Assembly: GCF_900100255.1 (NCBI RefSeq)
Contig: NZ_FMTS01000001.1
Coordinates: forward strand, 1,054,001 to 1,118,000
DNA: 64,000 nt
Direction of reading: 5' to 3'
Source: Asticcacaulis taihuensis
Lineage (GTDB): Bacteria; Pseudomonadota; Alphaproteobacteria; Caulobacterales; Caulobacteraceae
The notes beneath the pieces are model-generated. The model was not told the DNA's origin and searched no databases. It saw only the letters and a program-made list of their open reading frames with translations. The position numbers were made by a program, and so were the translations under genes. How positions within the stretch are numbered: the stretch's first letter is position 1; the number at the start of each line of letters is the position of its first letter. Positions 7,736-17,201 of this stretch are shown here, in pieces.

Positions 7736-8703
7736 CAGGGCATCCAGTCGAAGATCAGCAGTTTGGACATGCCATCTGCCTTCACGCTGTCGCTGACCAG
7801 AAAGATGCGGTAGCCGGTCGCGGTCTTGATCGCTGAAACACCTTCGAAATTATCGACCGGCAGGGGCGGCGTGATCTTGACCAGATTACTGACGACGGTG
7901 AGCGTGTCGCCTTCCAGATGCAGCAGGCGCAGCACATTGCGCGGGCCGGTGATGGGGTCATAATAGCGATAGAGGCCAAGTATATCGTGATCGCGGCGTG
8001 GATCGCCGTAATCGACGACGGCCAGCGAGGTCATCATATAGAGAAAGCCAGGCGTAGCGGGACCGTGGATTTCCATGCAGGTATTCAGGGCCAGACCACA
8101 GCGCCAGAAGCCTCCCGCTTCGACACCGATCAAAAGGGCATCCCCTTTCGGGTCCTGGATATAGGTGACGGCCTCCATGCCCTGGTTAAACGGAAAAACC
8201 GGCAGTCCGCCGAGCGGCACCACCTCGCCTGGCCGGTACAATAGGTCGTGCGCGAATATCATTACCCTTTGATGGCCTTCGAACGAAACATAGCGGTTCC
8301 CGCTCACCGGATCGGTCGTTAGCCCTTCTGCATCAGCTTCATTCTTGTCGGTCAGGCGCCGGCCTTGCGGATCGAGTAGAGGATCGATTTCCAAAGGACT
8401 GTCGAAATAACCGCCCTTGCCATCCGGCGTCAGTTCGAACCGCGCCATGATGCCAAAATCGCTGACCGCCTCGACCTTTAACCTGTCACCATCGGGCGTG
8501 ACATGCAGGTCGGACAGGCCCACCAGTTCGGAGGTGCCTTTTGCAACCAGTTCATAACCACCGACATAGCGGACCTTCGGATTGACCGGCTTTGGGTCGC
8601 TGCCTTTCAGTGCGCGGAAGCTGACCGTCGGTTTTTGCAGATAGGGCAAGGGCTCGGCATGAGCCGAGGTAGCAAGAAGGGCAATCAGGAAAATGGCGCG
8701 CAT
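7735..8703 (-). CDS. Secreted phytase-like esterase family protein
   Basis: A 322-residue protein with a signal peptide (MRAIFLIALLATSAHAE). Family motifs are LSDLHVTPDGDRLKVEAVSD, NEADAEGLTTDP and NQGMEAVTYI, then DNFEGVSAIKTATGYRIFLVSD. This is the esterase-like PF13449 fold, also seen at 1-968. The start at 8703 precedes the signal peptide. The longer frame to 8817 reads through an intergenic repeat and is rejected. No strong ribosome-binding site is visible, and the repeat ends 17 nt upstream of the ATG. It is coupled to the AraC-type regulator downstream by an overlapping stop and start. Confidence 0.8.
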   Translation of the reverse strand: MRAIFLIALLATSAHAEPLPYLQKPTVSFRALKGSDPKPVNPKVRYVGGYELVAKGTSELVGLSDLHVTPDGDRLKVEAVSDFGIMARFELTPDGKGGYFDSPLEIDPLLDPQGRRLTDKNEADAEGLTTDPVSGNRYVSFEGHQRVMIFAHDLLYRPGEVVPLGGLPVFPFNQGMEAVTYIQDPKGDALLIGVEAGGFWRCGLALNTCMEIHGPATPGFLYMMTSLAVVDYGDPRRDHDILGLYRYYDPITGPRNVLRLLHLEGDTLTVVSNLVKITPPLPVDNFEGVSAIKTATGYRIFLVSDSVKADGMSKLLIFDWMP

Positions 8704-8720
8704 AAACCACTCATACAGGA

Positions 8721-8803
8721 AAGTAAGAAGCCCCACCACCATCCGGCTTCGCTGAAGAAGCTTCGCCGGATGGTCCCCCTCCCCAACAAGCGGGGAGGTA
8801 CAA
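8721..8803 (-). repeat. Dispersed intergenic repeat, family A, copy 1
   Basis: Read on the minus strand, the element begins TTTGTACCTCCCC. It has a short GC-rich hairpin ending GGGGAGGGGGACC, then a second hairpin built on ATCCGGCGAAG / GCCGGAT, and ends GGTGGTGGGGCTTCTTACTT. Three other copies occur in the window (35582, 48931, 49012). This copy ends 17 nt before the start codon of the phytase-like gene. Confidence 0.8.
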
Positions 8804-8915
8804 ACTCTGGCGGTCAAATGGCCGGGATTTTGGATGCAGTACTAGCCGGCAAGCGCCGCTGGCACACCTCGTACCAGCAAGCGCAGACTGCGACGTAATG
8901 CGCCAAAAGCACGAT

Positions 8916-10778
8916 TCATTTGGTCTCTTCGAACAGTTCGGTCAGCTTGTCCATCAGCCCGCCCGCCAGATGCTCGACATCGATCAGGGTCAGGGCGCGC
9001 TTGTAGTAGCGCGTCACGTCATGGCCGATGCCTATGGCCACCAGTTCGACATGTCTTCCAGACGTTTTGGGAGCCGTCTCGATATCGTTGATGACCTTGC
9101 GCAGATGATTTTCGAGATAGTGCCCACTGTTGACGCTCAGGGTCGAGTCATCGACTGGCGCGCCATCGGAAATAACCATCAGGATCTTGCGTTGCTCCGG
9201 CCGGTTGACCAGGCGCGAATAGGCCCATTGCAGGGCCTCGCCATCGATATTTTCCTTAAGCAGCCCTTCACGCATCATCAAACCGAGGTTCTTGTGGGTC
9301 CGGCGCCAGGGATTATCCGCCGCCTTATAGATAATGTGGCGCAGGTCATTTAGCCGCCCCGGATTGGCCGGCTTGCCCGCCCGCACCCAGGCCTCGCGTG
9401 ACAGGCCGCCCTTCCAGGCCTTAGTGGTGAAGCCCAGAATCTCGACCTTGACGCCACAGCGCTCAAGCGTCCGCGCCAGCACATCGGCGCAGATGGCGGC
9501 CACCATGATCGGCCGGCCGCGCATCGAGCCGGAATTATCGAGCAGGAGGGTGACGACCGTGTCGCGGAACTCGGTGTCCTTTTCCTGCTTGAAGCTGAGC
9601 GGCGCGGACGGATCGGTAATCACGCGCGTCAGCTTGGAAGCATCGAGCACGCCTTCTTCGAGATCGAATGACCAGGAACGGCTCTGCTGGGCCAGCAGCT
9701 TCCTTTGCAGGCGGTTGGCGAGGCGCGACACGACCGACGCCATATTAGCCAGTTGTGCGTTCAGGAAGCCGCGCAGACGCTCCAGTTCTTCCGGATCGCA
9801 CAACTCCTCGGCCGTGATGATCTCGTCGAACTGCCTGGTATAGACCTCGTAGTCCTTTTTGACATTGGTCTCAGGCTGATCATTTTCGCGGCGCTCAGCC
9901 TCGCCGGCTTCTCCGTCGGGAGTCTCGTCGGTCGAAGATTCCGAAGCCATCTGCGGGTCGCCCTGCATCTGGGTGTAGTCGTCCTCGCCCTCCTGCGGCT
10001 GGTCCTGGCCGGTCTGTTCCTCCGGCTGATCCGGCTGCGACTGGCTGTCGTCCTGATCGTCCTTTTCGGGGGCGTCTTCCTTGGGGCTGTCGCCTTCGCT
10101 CTCGCCCTCCTCGCCTTCGTCCTTCTCGTCCTCGGCGTCCTGGCTGTCATCCTTCAGGTCGAGCGCGGTCAGGATATGACGCGCCTGTTTATTGAACGCC
10201 TTCTGGTCATGAATCAGAGCGGCCAACTTTTCCAGCCCGTCGCCGGTCTTTTCCTCGATCTCGGCACGCAGCAGATTGACCACGCGCTGCACGGATTGCG
10301 GGATCGGATCGCCAGTGACGGCTTCACGCGCCATCAGGCCAAGGATTTCCGGCAGGCCGATCTCGGCCTTGTCTTCCTTGCGATAGAGGCCGGAGCGTTC
10401 AAGGTCACCTTCCTGCGCGGCCAGCAGATTGCTGCGCACTCCCATCATGGCCCGGGCGCCGATCGCTTCCAGCCGGGCTTCTTCTAGGGCGTCAAAAGCA
10501 TCAGCGCTCAAATCATCGCGCGGCCGGGCGCGAGCATGGAGGGCCTCGTCGTGATGCGCGCGCTTCAGGGCCAGCCGGTCAGCCTGGCCGCGCACACGCT
10601 GGGCCAGTTTCGGCGCCAGATCGCGCGGCGGATGCGGCAGGATCAGCTTATTGCCATCGATGCGCGGGCCGTCCGAACCGAAGACCACCTCCAGTTCGGA
10701 ATCCTCCGCAAGCGCTCGGGTGGAATGCACCAGCGCCTTCTTGAACGGTTCGGACAGGATGGTCGGCTTTTGGGCCAT
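8916..10778 (-). CDS. cobT: Aerobic cobaltochelatase subunit CobT
   Basis: A 620-residue protein. The N-terminal CobT domain (about 1-215) is followed by a very acidic Glu/Asp/Gln-rich linker (about 215-310) and a C-terminal von Willebrand A domain. The metal-ion-dependent adhesion motif is [10 protein letters not shown] near 425, and a second loop is [12 protein letters not shown] near 548. With CobN and the AAA+ partner CobS, CobT inserts cobalt into hydrogenobyrinic acid a,c-diamide. cobS lies immediately upstream on the same strand, but no cobN is in the window. In some alphaproteobacteria these two genes are kept without the rest of the pathway, so a different CobST role cannot be excluded. 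Confidence 0.93.
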   Translation of the reverse strand: MAQKPTILSEPFKKALVHSTRALAEDSELEVVFGSDGPRIDGNKLILPHPPRDLAPKLAQRVRGQADRLALKRAHHDEALHARARPRDDLSADAFDALEEARLEAIGARAMMGVRSNLLAAQEGDLERSGLYRKEDKAEIGLPEILGLMAREAVTGDPIPQSVQRVVNLLRAEIEEKTGDGLEKLAALIHDQKAFNKQARHILTALDLKDDSQDAEDEKDEGEEGESEGDSPKEDAPEKDDQDDSQSQPDQPEEQTGQDQPQEGEDDYTQMQGDPQMASESSTDETPDGEAGEAERRENDQPETNVKKDYEVYTRQFDEIITAEELCDPEELERLRGFLNAQLANMASVVSRLANRLQRKLLAQQSRSWSFDLEEGVLDASKLTRVITDPSAPLSFKQEKDTEFRDTVVTLLLDNSGSMRGRPIMVAAICADVLARTLERCGVKVEILGFTTKAWKGGLSREAWVRAGKPANPGRLNDLRHIIYKAADNPWRRTHKNLGLMMREGLLKENIDGEALQWAYSRLVNRPEQRKILMVISDGAPVDDSTLSVNSGHYLENHLRKVINDIETAPKTSGRHVELVAIGIGHDVTRYYKRALTLIDVEHLAGGLMDKLTELFEETK

Positions 10779-10795
10779 GGAGGCGTTTACTCTTC

Positions 10796-10932
10796 ATCCT
10801 CCCCTGCTTGCGGGGGAGGTGTCACGGCTTGTCCGTGACGGAGGGGGCGACAGACGGCAGGGGAAGCACCCCCTCCGGCTCGACAAGCTCGCCACCCCCC
10901 CCGCAACGGCGTTGCCGCAAGCAGGGGAGGAT
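10796..10932. repeat. Inverted-repeat element between cobS and cobT
   Basis: Perfect 18-bp arms, ATCCTCCCCTGCTTGCGG (10796-10813) and its complement (10915-10932), enclose about 100 bp. The interior holds further short hairpins (GTCACGGCTTGTCCGTGAC; a GGAGGGGGCG/CCCCCTCC pairing). It fills the spacer of the cobS-cobT pair and is probably transcribed as one large stem-loop. Confidence 0.8.
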
Positions 10933-10936
10933 AAGG

Positions 10937-11938
10937 TTAGATCACTTTCACCTTCAGGGCGCTTTCCTTCACATCGGTGCCAAAGGCGCGCTGGTAGAAT
11001 TCCGCCAGAGTATGACGCTCCAGTTCGTCGCTCTTGTTGAGGAAGGACAGGCGGAAGGCCAGTTCCGGATCATTGTTGAAGATCAGGGTGTTTTGCGCCC
11101 AGGTAATGACCGTCCGCGGCGACATGACCGTGGAGATATCGCCATTGGCGAAGGCAGAGCGCGACATATCCGCCACGCGCACCATGGCGTCGATCACGCC
11201 CTTCTTCTCCGGCGTATTGAATTCCGGCACCTTGGCCAGCACGATCTCGACCTCGGCCTCGTGGCTGAGATAGTTGAGCGTAGTGACCAGCGACCAGCGG
11301 TCCATCTGGCCCTGGTTGATCTGCTGGGTGCCGTGATAAAGGCCGGTGGTATCCCCCAGACCAATCGTATTGGTGGTGGCGAACAGGCGGAAGAACGGGT
11401 TCGGCTTGATGACCTTGTTCTGGTCGAGCAGGGTCAGGCGCCCTTGCGCTTCCAGCACGCGCTGGATGACGAACATCACGTCCGGGCGGCCGGCGTCATA
11501 TTCATCGAACACCAGCGCGACCGGACGCTGCAGGGCCCACGGCAGGGTGCCTTCCTTGAACTCGGTGACCTGCTGGCCGTCCTTCAGCACGATGGCGTCC
11601 TTGCCGATCAAATCGATCCGCGAAACGTGGCTGTCGAGGTTGACGCGGACCAGCGGCCAGTTCAGGCGCGCGGCGATCTGCTCGATATGTGTCGATTTAC
11701 CGGTGCCGTGAAAACCCTGCACCATGACGCGGCGATCGAAGGCGAAACCGGCGCAGATGGCCTGGGTCGTCTGCGGATCGAACCGGTAGGCTGTGTCTAT
11801 ATCCGGCACATGCGGATCGCGGTGCGTGAAGGCCGGCACCTGCATGTCGATATCAATGCCGAACACGTCACGGACATTGACCTTTTTATCGGGGACATGG
11901 GACAGCAGCGGATCGGGATATTCAAGCTCGGCGGACAT
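10937..11938 (-). CDS. cobS: Aerobic cobaltochelatase subunit CobS (AAA+ ATPase)
   Basis: A 333-residue MoxR/dynein-related AAA+ ATPase. The Walker A motif is GFHGTGKST near residue 76, Walker B is [14 protein letters not shown] near 138, and sensor 1 is FATTNT near 186. Its length and the N-terminal segment ([16 protein letters not shown]) match CobS. CobS forms the ATP-driven ring that works with CobT and CobN in cobalt chelation. It is the first gene of the cobS-cobT pair on the minus strand. The bolA/J-domain genes that accompany it in many alphaproteobacteria lie about 1.5 kb upstream, with the GFA and GNAT genes between. Confidence 0.94.
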   Translation of the reverse strand: MSAELEYPDPLLSHVPDKKVNVRDVFGIDIDMQVPAFTHRDPHVPDIDTAYRFDPQTTQAICAGFAFDRRVMVQGFHGTGKSTHIEQIAARLNWPLVRVNLDSHVSRIDLIGKDAIVLKDGQQVTEFKEGTLPWALQRPVALVFDEYDAGRPDVMFVIQRVLEAQGRLTLLDQNKVIKPNPFFRLFATTNTIGLGDTTGLYHGTQQINQGQMDRWSLVTTLNYLSHEAEVEIVLAKVPEFNTPEKKGVIDAMVRVADMSRSAFANGDISTVMSPRTVITWAQNTLIFNNDPELAFRLSFLNKSDELERHTLAEFYQRAFGTDVKESALKVKVI

Positions 11939-12035
11939 ATAATCAGGCTTTCGGCGGCAAGGGTGTACGGGTTTCAGCTAAGACTTTAGAGATCAGGAAA
12001 CAACCCGTAATTTCGCGCCATGCGAAGTTTTTTAC

Positions 12036-12485
12036 TTATGGCTCATCCGGATACTGACGGCTGACCAGCTTGTCGAGAAACGGCGCGGCTTCGATATCTT
12101 CCATCGTCGTCTTGCCCGGCCAGTCATTGACATGATCGAGCCAGCCGATCCGCCCCTCCATGCCATACTGGATATGCGGTTCCAGCGTTTCCGGATGATC
12201 GAAGGCGCCGATGGACACCGCCATGCCGTCGGGTGCCTCATAGGTCAGAGGCGTACCGCACTGCGGGCAGAAACCGCGATTGACCAGGTTGGACGAGGCA
12301 AAGCGCTTCGGCTCGGCTTTCGTCCAGCGGAAATCGGTGCCGCGCACCGAAACCAACGGCGCGAAGACATTGCCGAACGCCTTCTGACACATCCGGCAGT
12401 GACAGATGGAGGCATCCGGCAACGGTCCGGTCACTTCAAAACGGATGGCGCCACACTGGCAGCCGCCTTTCAGAATTGTGTTCAT
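12036..12485 (-). CDS. GFA/CENP-V family zinc-binding protein
   Basis: A 149-residue protein with the glutathione-dependent formaldehyde-activating (Gfa) fold. Zinc ligands are visible in GGCQCGAIRFEV, CHCRMCQKAFG and GFCPQCGTPLTY, followed by the usual SIGAFDHPE segment. The family binds zinc and sometimes glutathione, but most members have no proven activity. I prefer the start at 12485 (MNTILKGGCQC), which is typical for the family. In-frame ATGs at 12497 and 12503 would add 4-6 residues, and none of the three has a strong ribosome-binding site. Confidence 0.85.
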   Translation of the reverse strand: MNTILKGGCQCGAIRFEVTGPLPDASICHCRMCQKAFGNVFAPLVSVRGTDFRWTKAEPKRFASSNLVNRGFCPQCGTPLTYEAPDGMAVSIGAFDHPETLEPHIQYGMEGRIGWLDHVNDWPGKTTMEDIEAAPFLDKLVSRQYPDEP

Positions 12486-12548
12486 GAGCGTCTTCATACG
12501 CATTTATAGCGCAAGATTCCGGCAGCAGCCGCATCTCTTTTCTGCTAG

Positions 12549-13271
12549 ATGCCCTCCATGAAAATCACTGAACTCGACAATCCCGCCTGGTCAGCCCTCA
12601 CCGGCCGCCATTCCCATCTGGCCATCGGCGATGGTCCTGTGCGGCGCTATCCGGCGGATATTTCCCCTTTCGCCGCCGTTGAGACGCCCGACGCCCTGCC
12701 CGTGCTCGCCGACCGGATGGCTGAGGGTGACACGGCTGTGCTATGGGCGCCGGAAGAACTGGAAACACTGGAGGGCCTGGACCTGCTGGTGCATTTCCCT
12801 ATCCTGCAAATGGCCGCCTTCAATTTCAAACCGATGGATACGGCGGATGATGCCCAGCCATTGACGCCTGAAAATGTCGATGAAATGATCGCCCTGACCA
12901 CCCTGACGAAACCGGGGCCATTCGGCACGCGCACCATCGAGATGGGCAGCTATATCGGCGTATTTGAAGACGGTCGGCTGGCGGCCATGGCCGGTGAACG
13001 CATGAAGCCGGCGGATTTCACCGAGATCAGTGCCATCTGCGTCCATCCGGATTTCCAGGGGCGTGGCCATGCCCGACGGCTGACATCGATTCTGGGCAAG
13101 CGCATCGTCGCCGATGGTCGCGTGCCATTTCTGAATGTCCTGCCGGAAAATACGGTGGCCATCGGGCTATATGAAAGCCTGGGCTTTACCCTGCGTCGTC
13201 GGCTGCACGTTCATCTGTTCCGCAAACCGGGCGGGGATATGGCGGACGATCCGTTTTTCAGCAGTTTGTAA
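12549..13271 (+). CDS. GNAT-family N-acetyltransferase
   Basis: A 240-residue protein with a C-terminal GNAT domain. Motif A reads ISAICVHPDFQGRGHARRLT (residues about 157-176), the acetyl-CoA pyrophosphate-binding loop. Motif B contains LYESLGFTLRRRLHVHLF. The N-terminal half (about 1-100) is an unassigned extension often seen in FR47-like proteins. The substrate cannot be inferred. An alternative ATG lies three codons downstream (12558). It is divergent from the GFA gene. Confidence 0.85.
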   Translation: MPSMKITELDNPAWSALTGRHSHLAIGDGPVRRYPADISPFAAVETPDALPVLADRMAEGDTAVLWAPEELETLEGLDLLVHFPILQMAAFNFKPMDTADDAQPLTPENVDEMIALTTLTKPGPFGTRTIEMGSYIGVFEDGRLAAMAGERMKPADFTEISAICVHPDFQGRGHARRLTSILGKRIVADGRVPFLNVLPENTVAIGLYESLGFTLRRRLHVHLFRKPGGDMADDPFFSSL

Positions 13272-13325
13272 GTCCCTAACAGAGAAAACCGGTAGATTTG
13301 AGTCGAGTAGCAGGCGGCAAGCGAC

Positions 13326-13345
13326 GGCTGTATGCTTATACAGCC
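13326..13345. terminator. Short perfect hairpin between GNAT and J-domain genes
   Basis: GGCTGTAT and ATACAGCC form an 8-bp stem with a 4-nt loop in the 114-bp space where the two genes converge. No clear T run follows on either strand, so a terminator role is only plausible. An AAAACCGG / CCGGTTTT pair (near 13286 and 13379) flanks it more widely. Confidence 0.4.
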
Positions 13346-13385
13346 TAGCGCAGCCAACGCACTACACGGCCAAAGACCCCGGTTT

Positions 13386-14051
13386 TCAGGCCAGGGACAT
13401 TTTTTTCAGGATCTTGTACGCCTTGATCACGCGTTGCAGCTTGTCCTCGGCCGAGCGATCGCCACCATTGTTATCCGGGTGGCAGCGCTTGAGCATTTCG
13501 GTGTAGCGGACACGAATTTGTTCAGCCGTGGCGCCGACTTCGAGATCGAGATCGGCAAAAGCACCGCGTTCGATCTTGCCGTACTGGCGTTCGGACTGCA
13601 CACCCTTTTCCTTCATCGGGGCTGCGCCTGCGCCAAAAACACTGTGCGGATCGTAGAAACCACCGGCCTTGGTGCCCTTGGTGGCAAAGTTCGCCGCTTC
13701 CCGGCTGACGCGCGAGGCGCGGAAAGCCCACGTCGGGCGGTCACCGGTGGCGATGGCTTCGCGGTGGCGGCGGGCCTCGCCTTCACTCATGCCGGCGAAG
13801 AAGTTCCAGTTCTTGTTGTATTCGGCCGCATGAGCCATGCAGAAATTATAGTGCTCGTTCATCATTTCGCGCGACTTCGGCGCCTTGGCCGTGGCAGCCT
13901 TATGGCACTCCGGCCATTCGCACGGTTTTTCACCCGGCTTGAGGTGCAGCACGTCGTCTTCGGCACGACGTGTTTTTTCTTCGCCTTCCTTCGGCGGGCG
14001 AATACGCATATCCATGCCGAGACGCGGCTTGTACTTAAATCCTTCGCTCAT
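13386..14051 (-). CDS. J-domain (DnaJ-like) protein
   Basis: A 221-residue protein with an unusual C-terminal J domain: DLEVGATAEQIRVRYTEMLK, then KRCHPDNNGG with the HPD tripeptide that stimulates Hsp70, then LQRVIKAYKILKK. The N-terminal two-thirds carries a conserved CEWPECHKAAT...HYNFCMAHAAEYNKNWNFF segment with potential metal-binding Cys and His residues. This type is found beside bolA and cobS in many alphaproteobacteria. It is probably a co-chaperone with an unknown client. It is divergent from bolA with only 71 bp between them. Confidence 0.88.
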   Translation of the reverse strand: MSEGFKYKPRLGMDMRIRPPKEGEEKTRRAEDDVLHLKPGEKPCEWPECHKAATAKAPKSREMMNEHYNFCMAHAAEYNKNWNFFAGMSEGEARRHREAIATGDRPTWAFRASRVSREAANFATKGTKAGGFYDPHSVFGAGAAPMKEKGVQSERQYGKIERGAFADLDLEVGATAEQIRVRYTEMLKRCHPDNNGGDRSAEDKLQRVIKAYKILKKMSLA

Positions 14052-14122
14052 ATCTTGAAATATGATCCTTAAATCTTAAAAGACGCTGACATCCGTTCCA
14101 TACCCAAGAAGTGAGGCAGAAT

Positions 14123-14407
14123 ATGGGAATCATAGCCGACCGCCTGAAGGCGAAGCTCAACCAGGCTCTCGCCCCGCAGCAATTGGAGATTCATGACGAC
14201 AGCGCCAAACATAGTGGACATGCGGGCGCGCGTGAAGGGGGCGAGAGTCATTTTTCCGTGCTTGTGGTCTCGGCGCACTTTGAGGGACTGAACCGGGTGG
14301 CCCGCCAACGCCTGATCAATACCACCCTGGCGGAGGAACTGGCCGGCCCTGTTCACGCGCTTTCGCTGCAAACCCTGACGCCTGACGAATATGCGGCAAA
14401 GAAATGA
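14123..14407 (+). CDS. bolA: BolA-family protein
   Basis: A 94-residue BolA protein. The N-terminal helix is IIADRLKAKLNQAL, the central loop is HDDSAKHSGHAG, and the class II KH-like helix-turn-helix region is HFSVLVVSAHFEGLNRVARQ. The invariant His and surrounding residues that contact Fe-S glutaredoxins are present. BolA proteins act with monothiol glutaredoxins in iron and Fe-S handling and in envelope regulation. The ATG at 14123 follows GTGAGG. The GTG at 14111 would add four unsupported residues. Confidence 0.94.
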   Translation: MGIIADRLKAKLNQALAPQQLEIHDDSAKHSGHAGAREGGESHFSVLVVSAHFEGLNRVARQRLINTTLAEELAGPVHALSLQTLTPDEYAAKK

Positions 14408-14460
14408 CCTCGCCGACGAATAACTTGACGCGCCGCAGCAAACGCCCTAGTGCGACCCTG

Positions 14461-14630
14461 TGCCAATGGTGCCCGCGCGTCAAACCCGCGGGATAATAGG
14501 GAATTGGGTGCGAACCCCAGACTGTCCCCGCAACTGTAAGCGCCGAGCGAGCGACATATGTCACTGGTCATGACCGGGAAGACGTCGTCCGCGTTCGAGG
14601 CGCAAGTCAGGAGACCTGCCTTGGCTGTCG
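14461..14630 (+). promoter_or_regulatory. Cobalamin riboswitch
   Basis: Conserved aptamer blocks appear in order: GGTGCC near 14468, GGGATAATAGGGAA near 14490, GGTGCGAACCCC, CTGTCCCCGCAACTGTAAGC near 14522, and the B12 box AGTCAGGAGACCTGCC at 14605-14620. The last block pairs in the core. It controls btuB, whose start is about 190 nt further on, so a long expression platform is present. Adenosyl- or aquocobalamin binding would be expected to repress uptake. Confidence 0.95.
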
Positions 14631-14819
14631 TCCTTTGCGTGGCCGGGAAGTGCAGCGCGAGCGGAAATTCAAAGCCTCATGCCGAAAAGTGGATTACTAC
14701 TTTTCAGATAAGCGTGATGGCGTCTGAAAAGACCGAGAGACGATACCTTGTGAGCCGTAACCGGCGCGGGCTTCGTCATGCGCGTTTATGGCTTTCGTTT
14801 CTGACCGAAAGACCGCTAC

Positions 14820-16682
14820 ATGCGTCATCGCAAAACCGCCCTCATCCTCTCCACCGCCCTGTTGGCCCTGCCTGGCTTCGCCCATGCCGACGAAGCCCCG
14901 ACCGAGGTGATCGTCTCCATCACCCGCGAAACCCTGCCTGTCTCGAAAGTCGGCCAGAGCGTCGATGTCCTGACCGATGTCGACATCAAGTCGTACCAGT
15001 CACTGTTCGTCGCCGACCTTATGACGCGCACCACCGACCTCAGCCTCGCCCGCAATGGCGGCCCCGGTTCGGCAACCACCGCCTCGATTCGTGGTGCCGG
15101 CGCCGATCACACCCTCTATATGCTGGATGGCGTGCGCCTGAACGATCCGTCGCAGGTCGGCGGCGGCACCAATCTCGGCCTGGTCAGCACGGACGACGCG
15201 TCGCGTATCGAAGTCCTGCGCGGGCCGCTCTCCACCCTGTGGGGCTCCGGCGCCATGGGCGGCGTGGTCAGCCTCACCTCACGCACCCCGACCCGACCGC
15301 TGGAAGGCGATCTGCGCGTCGAAGGCTTTGATCAATATGGCTCGGCCCGCGCCGGCATCGGCGGCAAAATGGGCGGCCTGACCTGGCGTCTGTCGGGCAG
15401 CACCTACAACGATCGCGGCGTATCGGCTTTCGCCGGCGGCACGGAAAAGGATGGCTTCACCCAGACCACGCTAAATGGCAAGCTCCGCTATGATTTCAAC
15501 GAAGCCCTAAGTCTTCAGGCTTTCTCGACCACCAGCCACAGCCGCACCGATTTCGATGGCTACAACCCTCAGCCGCCCTATGATTTCACCGATACCGGCG
15601 ATTTCGGCAAAAACGACACCACCCTGTCGGTTATAGCTCTAACCCATCGCTTCACGAGAGGCGAACAGGTCCTTTCGGTCAGCGTCACCGATAATGACAG
15701 CGACAATTACAATCCCGATCATACGCCGAATTTCGTCGCCAATGGCCATATCGAAGCGGCCGATTATCACATCAGCTACCGCCTCAGCGAGGCCACCCGC
15801 CTGCTCGGCGGCCTGAGCTATGAACGCGACACCATGCGCGTGGCCTATCCGGCGAGTTGGGACCCCAACCCCGTGCCGCTCAGGGCGGCTTCAACGCTTG
15901 CCAGCGTCTATGGCCAGGTGACGCACGATTTCGGCCCGCTCGACGTGGCCCTGAGTGCCCGCCATGACGATGCCTCGTCCTTCGGTGCCAATGACATCGC
16001 CCAGGTGACCGTCAATGCGCCGCTGGGTAATCATCTGCGCTTCCATGCCAGCGCCGGCCAGGGCGTCAAGGTGCCCAGCCTTTATCAGCTCTACAGCGAT
16101 TACGGCACGGCCTCGCTGATCGAGGAAAAATCCATCACGCTCGATGGTGGTGTCGATTACGGCTTCGACGGCGGCCTGTTGAGTGTCAGTCTGTTTACCC
16201 GTTCGGTGCGCGATCAGATCGACTTCGTCTATGACGGCTGCCGTTCCGATCAGCCCTACGGTTGCTATGGCAATATCGGACGCACTGAAACCCGCGGCGT
16301 CGAACTGGAACTATCAAAAGACCTCACGGACACCCTGCGCCTGCGCGGCAATTACAGCTTCCTGCACGCCCGTGACGGCAATGGTGGCTTGTTGCCGCGC
16401 CGCCCGGACCAGATGGGCAGTATCGATCTGACCTGGACAGCCACAGACAAGCTGAATTTGGGCCTCGGTCTGCGCCATGTGGGTGAAGGTCTCGACACGG
16501 CCTTTACGGGGATGCTGAAAGCCTATGACCTGGCTGACCTGCGCGCTGATTACGCCCTGAATGATGCCTTAAGTCTCTATGGCCGCATCGAAAATGCCGG
16601 TGATACCCGCTACCAGACCGCGGGCGGCTATGGCCAGACCGGACGCAGGCTTTGGATCGGTTTGCAAGCCAGGCTGTTCTAA
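14820..16682 (+). CDS. btuB: TonB-dependent vitamin B12 receptor BtuB
   Basis: A 620-residue outer-membrane receptor. It has a signal peptide (to about residue 23), a TonB-box-like start (TEVIVSITRE), a plug domain (QSVDVLTDVDIKSYQSLFVA, ASIRGAGADHTLYMLDGVRL, RIEVLRGPLSTLWGSGAMGG), and a beta barrel ending in IGLQARLF with the terminal Phe used by the BAM machinery. The length equals that of E. coli BtuB. The upstream cobalamin riboswitch fixes the substrate class as a corrinoid. Cobaltochelatase genes nearby suggest that corrinoid metabolism is clustered. The ribosome-binding site is weak (GAAAG). Confidence 0.93.
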   Translation: MRHRKTALILSTALLALPGFAHADEAPTEVIVSITRETLPVSKVGQSVDVLTDVDIKSYQSLFVADLMTRTTDLSLARNGGPGSATTASIRGAGADHTLYMLDGVRLNDPSQVGGGTNLGLVSTDDASRIEVLRGPLSTLWGSGAMGGVVSLTSRTPTRPLEGDLRVEGFDQYGSARAGIGGKMGGLTWRLSGSTYNDRGVSAFAGGTEKDGFTQTTLNGKLRYDFNEALSLQAFSTTSHSRTDFDGYNPQPPYDFTDTGDFGKNDTTLSVIALTHRFTRGEQVLSVSVTDNDSDNYNPDHTPNFVANGHIEAADYHISYRLSEATRLLGGLSYERDTMRVAYPASWDPNPVPLRAASTLASVYGQVTHDFGPLDVALSARHDDASSFGANDIAQVTVNAPLGNHLRFHASAGQGVKVPSLYQLYSDYGTASLIEEKSITLDGGVDYGFDGGLLSVSLFTRSVRDQIDFVYDGCRSDQPYGCYGNIGRTETRGVELELSKDLTDTLRLRGNYSFLHARDGNGGLLPRRPDQMGSIDLTWTATDKLNLGLGLRHVGEGLDTAFTGMLKAYDLADLRADYALNDALSLYGRIENAGDTRYQTAGGYGQTGRRLWIGLQARLF

Positions 16683-16690
16683 AAGGACGT

Positions 16691-16714
16691 GGCGCGGCAC
16701 ATAAATGCCGCGCC
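16691..16714. terminator. Bidirectional terminator between btuB and moaC
   Basis: The perfect 9-bp stem GGCGCGGCA / TGCCGCGCC has a 6-nt loop and sits between convergent genes. A short T run follows on the plus strand (ATTTTC), and it also falls just after the moaC stop on the minus strand. Confidence 0.75.
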
Positions 16715-16718
16715 ATTT

Positions 16719-17201
16719 TCACGTTATGACCGTCTGCGGCCAGTCCGACTTGCCGCCGCTCTTGGCGGTGACTTCGATGCCTTCGATCCGCATGGCCTTA
16801 TCCACCGCCTTGAGCATGTCGTAAAGCGTAAGCGCGGCTATGCTGGCGGCTGTCAGCGCCTCCATCTCCACACCGGTCTGGCCTGTGGTGCGGACCTCGG
16901 CCTCGATATCGAAACCCGGCAGGTCATCATTGATGGCAATCCGCACGGCCGCCTTGCTGAGCGGTAACGGATGACAGAGCGGGATCAGGTTCGCGGTCTG
17001 CTTGGCGGCCATGATCCCGGCCAGTTCGGCAGTGGAGATCACCGCCCCTTTCGGCGTCCGGTTCTCCCTTACCAGCGCCACGGTTTCCGCCGCGCAGACC
17101 AGACGCCCGCGCGCCACGGCCGTCCGCGCTGTGACCGCCTTGTCGGAGACATCGACCATGCGGGCGCGGCCCTCTTGGTCCAGATGGGACAGGTCACTCA
17201 T
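16719..17201 (-). CDS. moaC: Cyclic pyranopterin monophosphate synthase MoaC
   Basis: A 160-residue protein with MoaC hallmarks: [47 protein letters not shown] and [10 protein letters not shown]. It converts the MoaA product into cyclic pyranopterin monophosphate in molybdenum cofactor synthesis. The conserved LCHPL His and the C-terminal Lys/Arg residues needed for catalysis are present. It is the last gene of moaD-moaE-moaC and overlaps moaE by 4 bp (ATGA). moaA is not in the window. Confidence 0.96.
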   Translation of the reverse strand: MSDLSHLDQEGRARMVDVSDKAVTARTAVARGRLVCAAETVALVRENRTPKGAVISTAELAGIMAAKQTANLIPLCHPLPLSKAAVRIAINDDLPGFDIEAEVRTTGQTGVEMEALTAASIAALTLYDMLKAVDKAMRIEGIEVTAKSGGKSDWPQTVIT

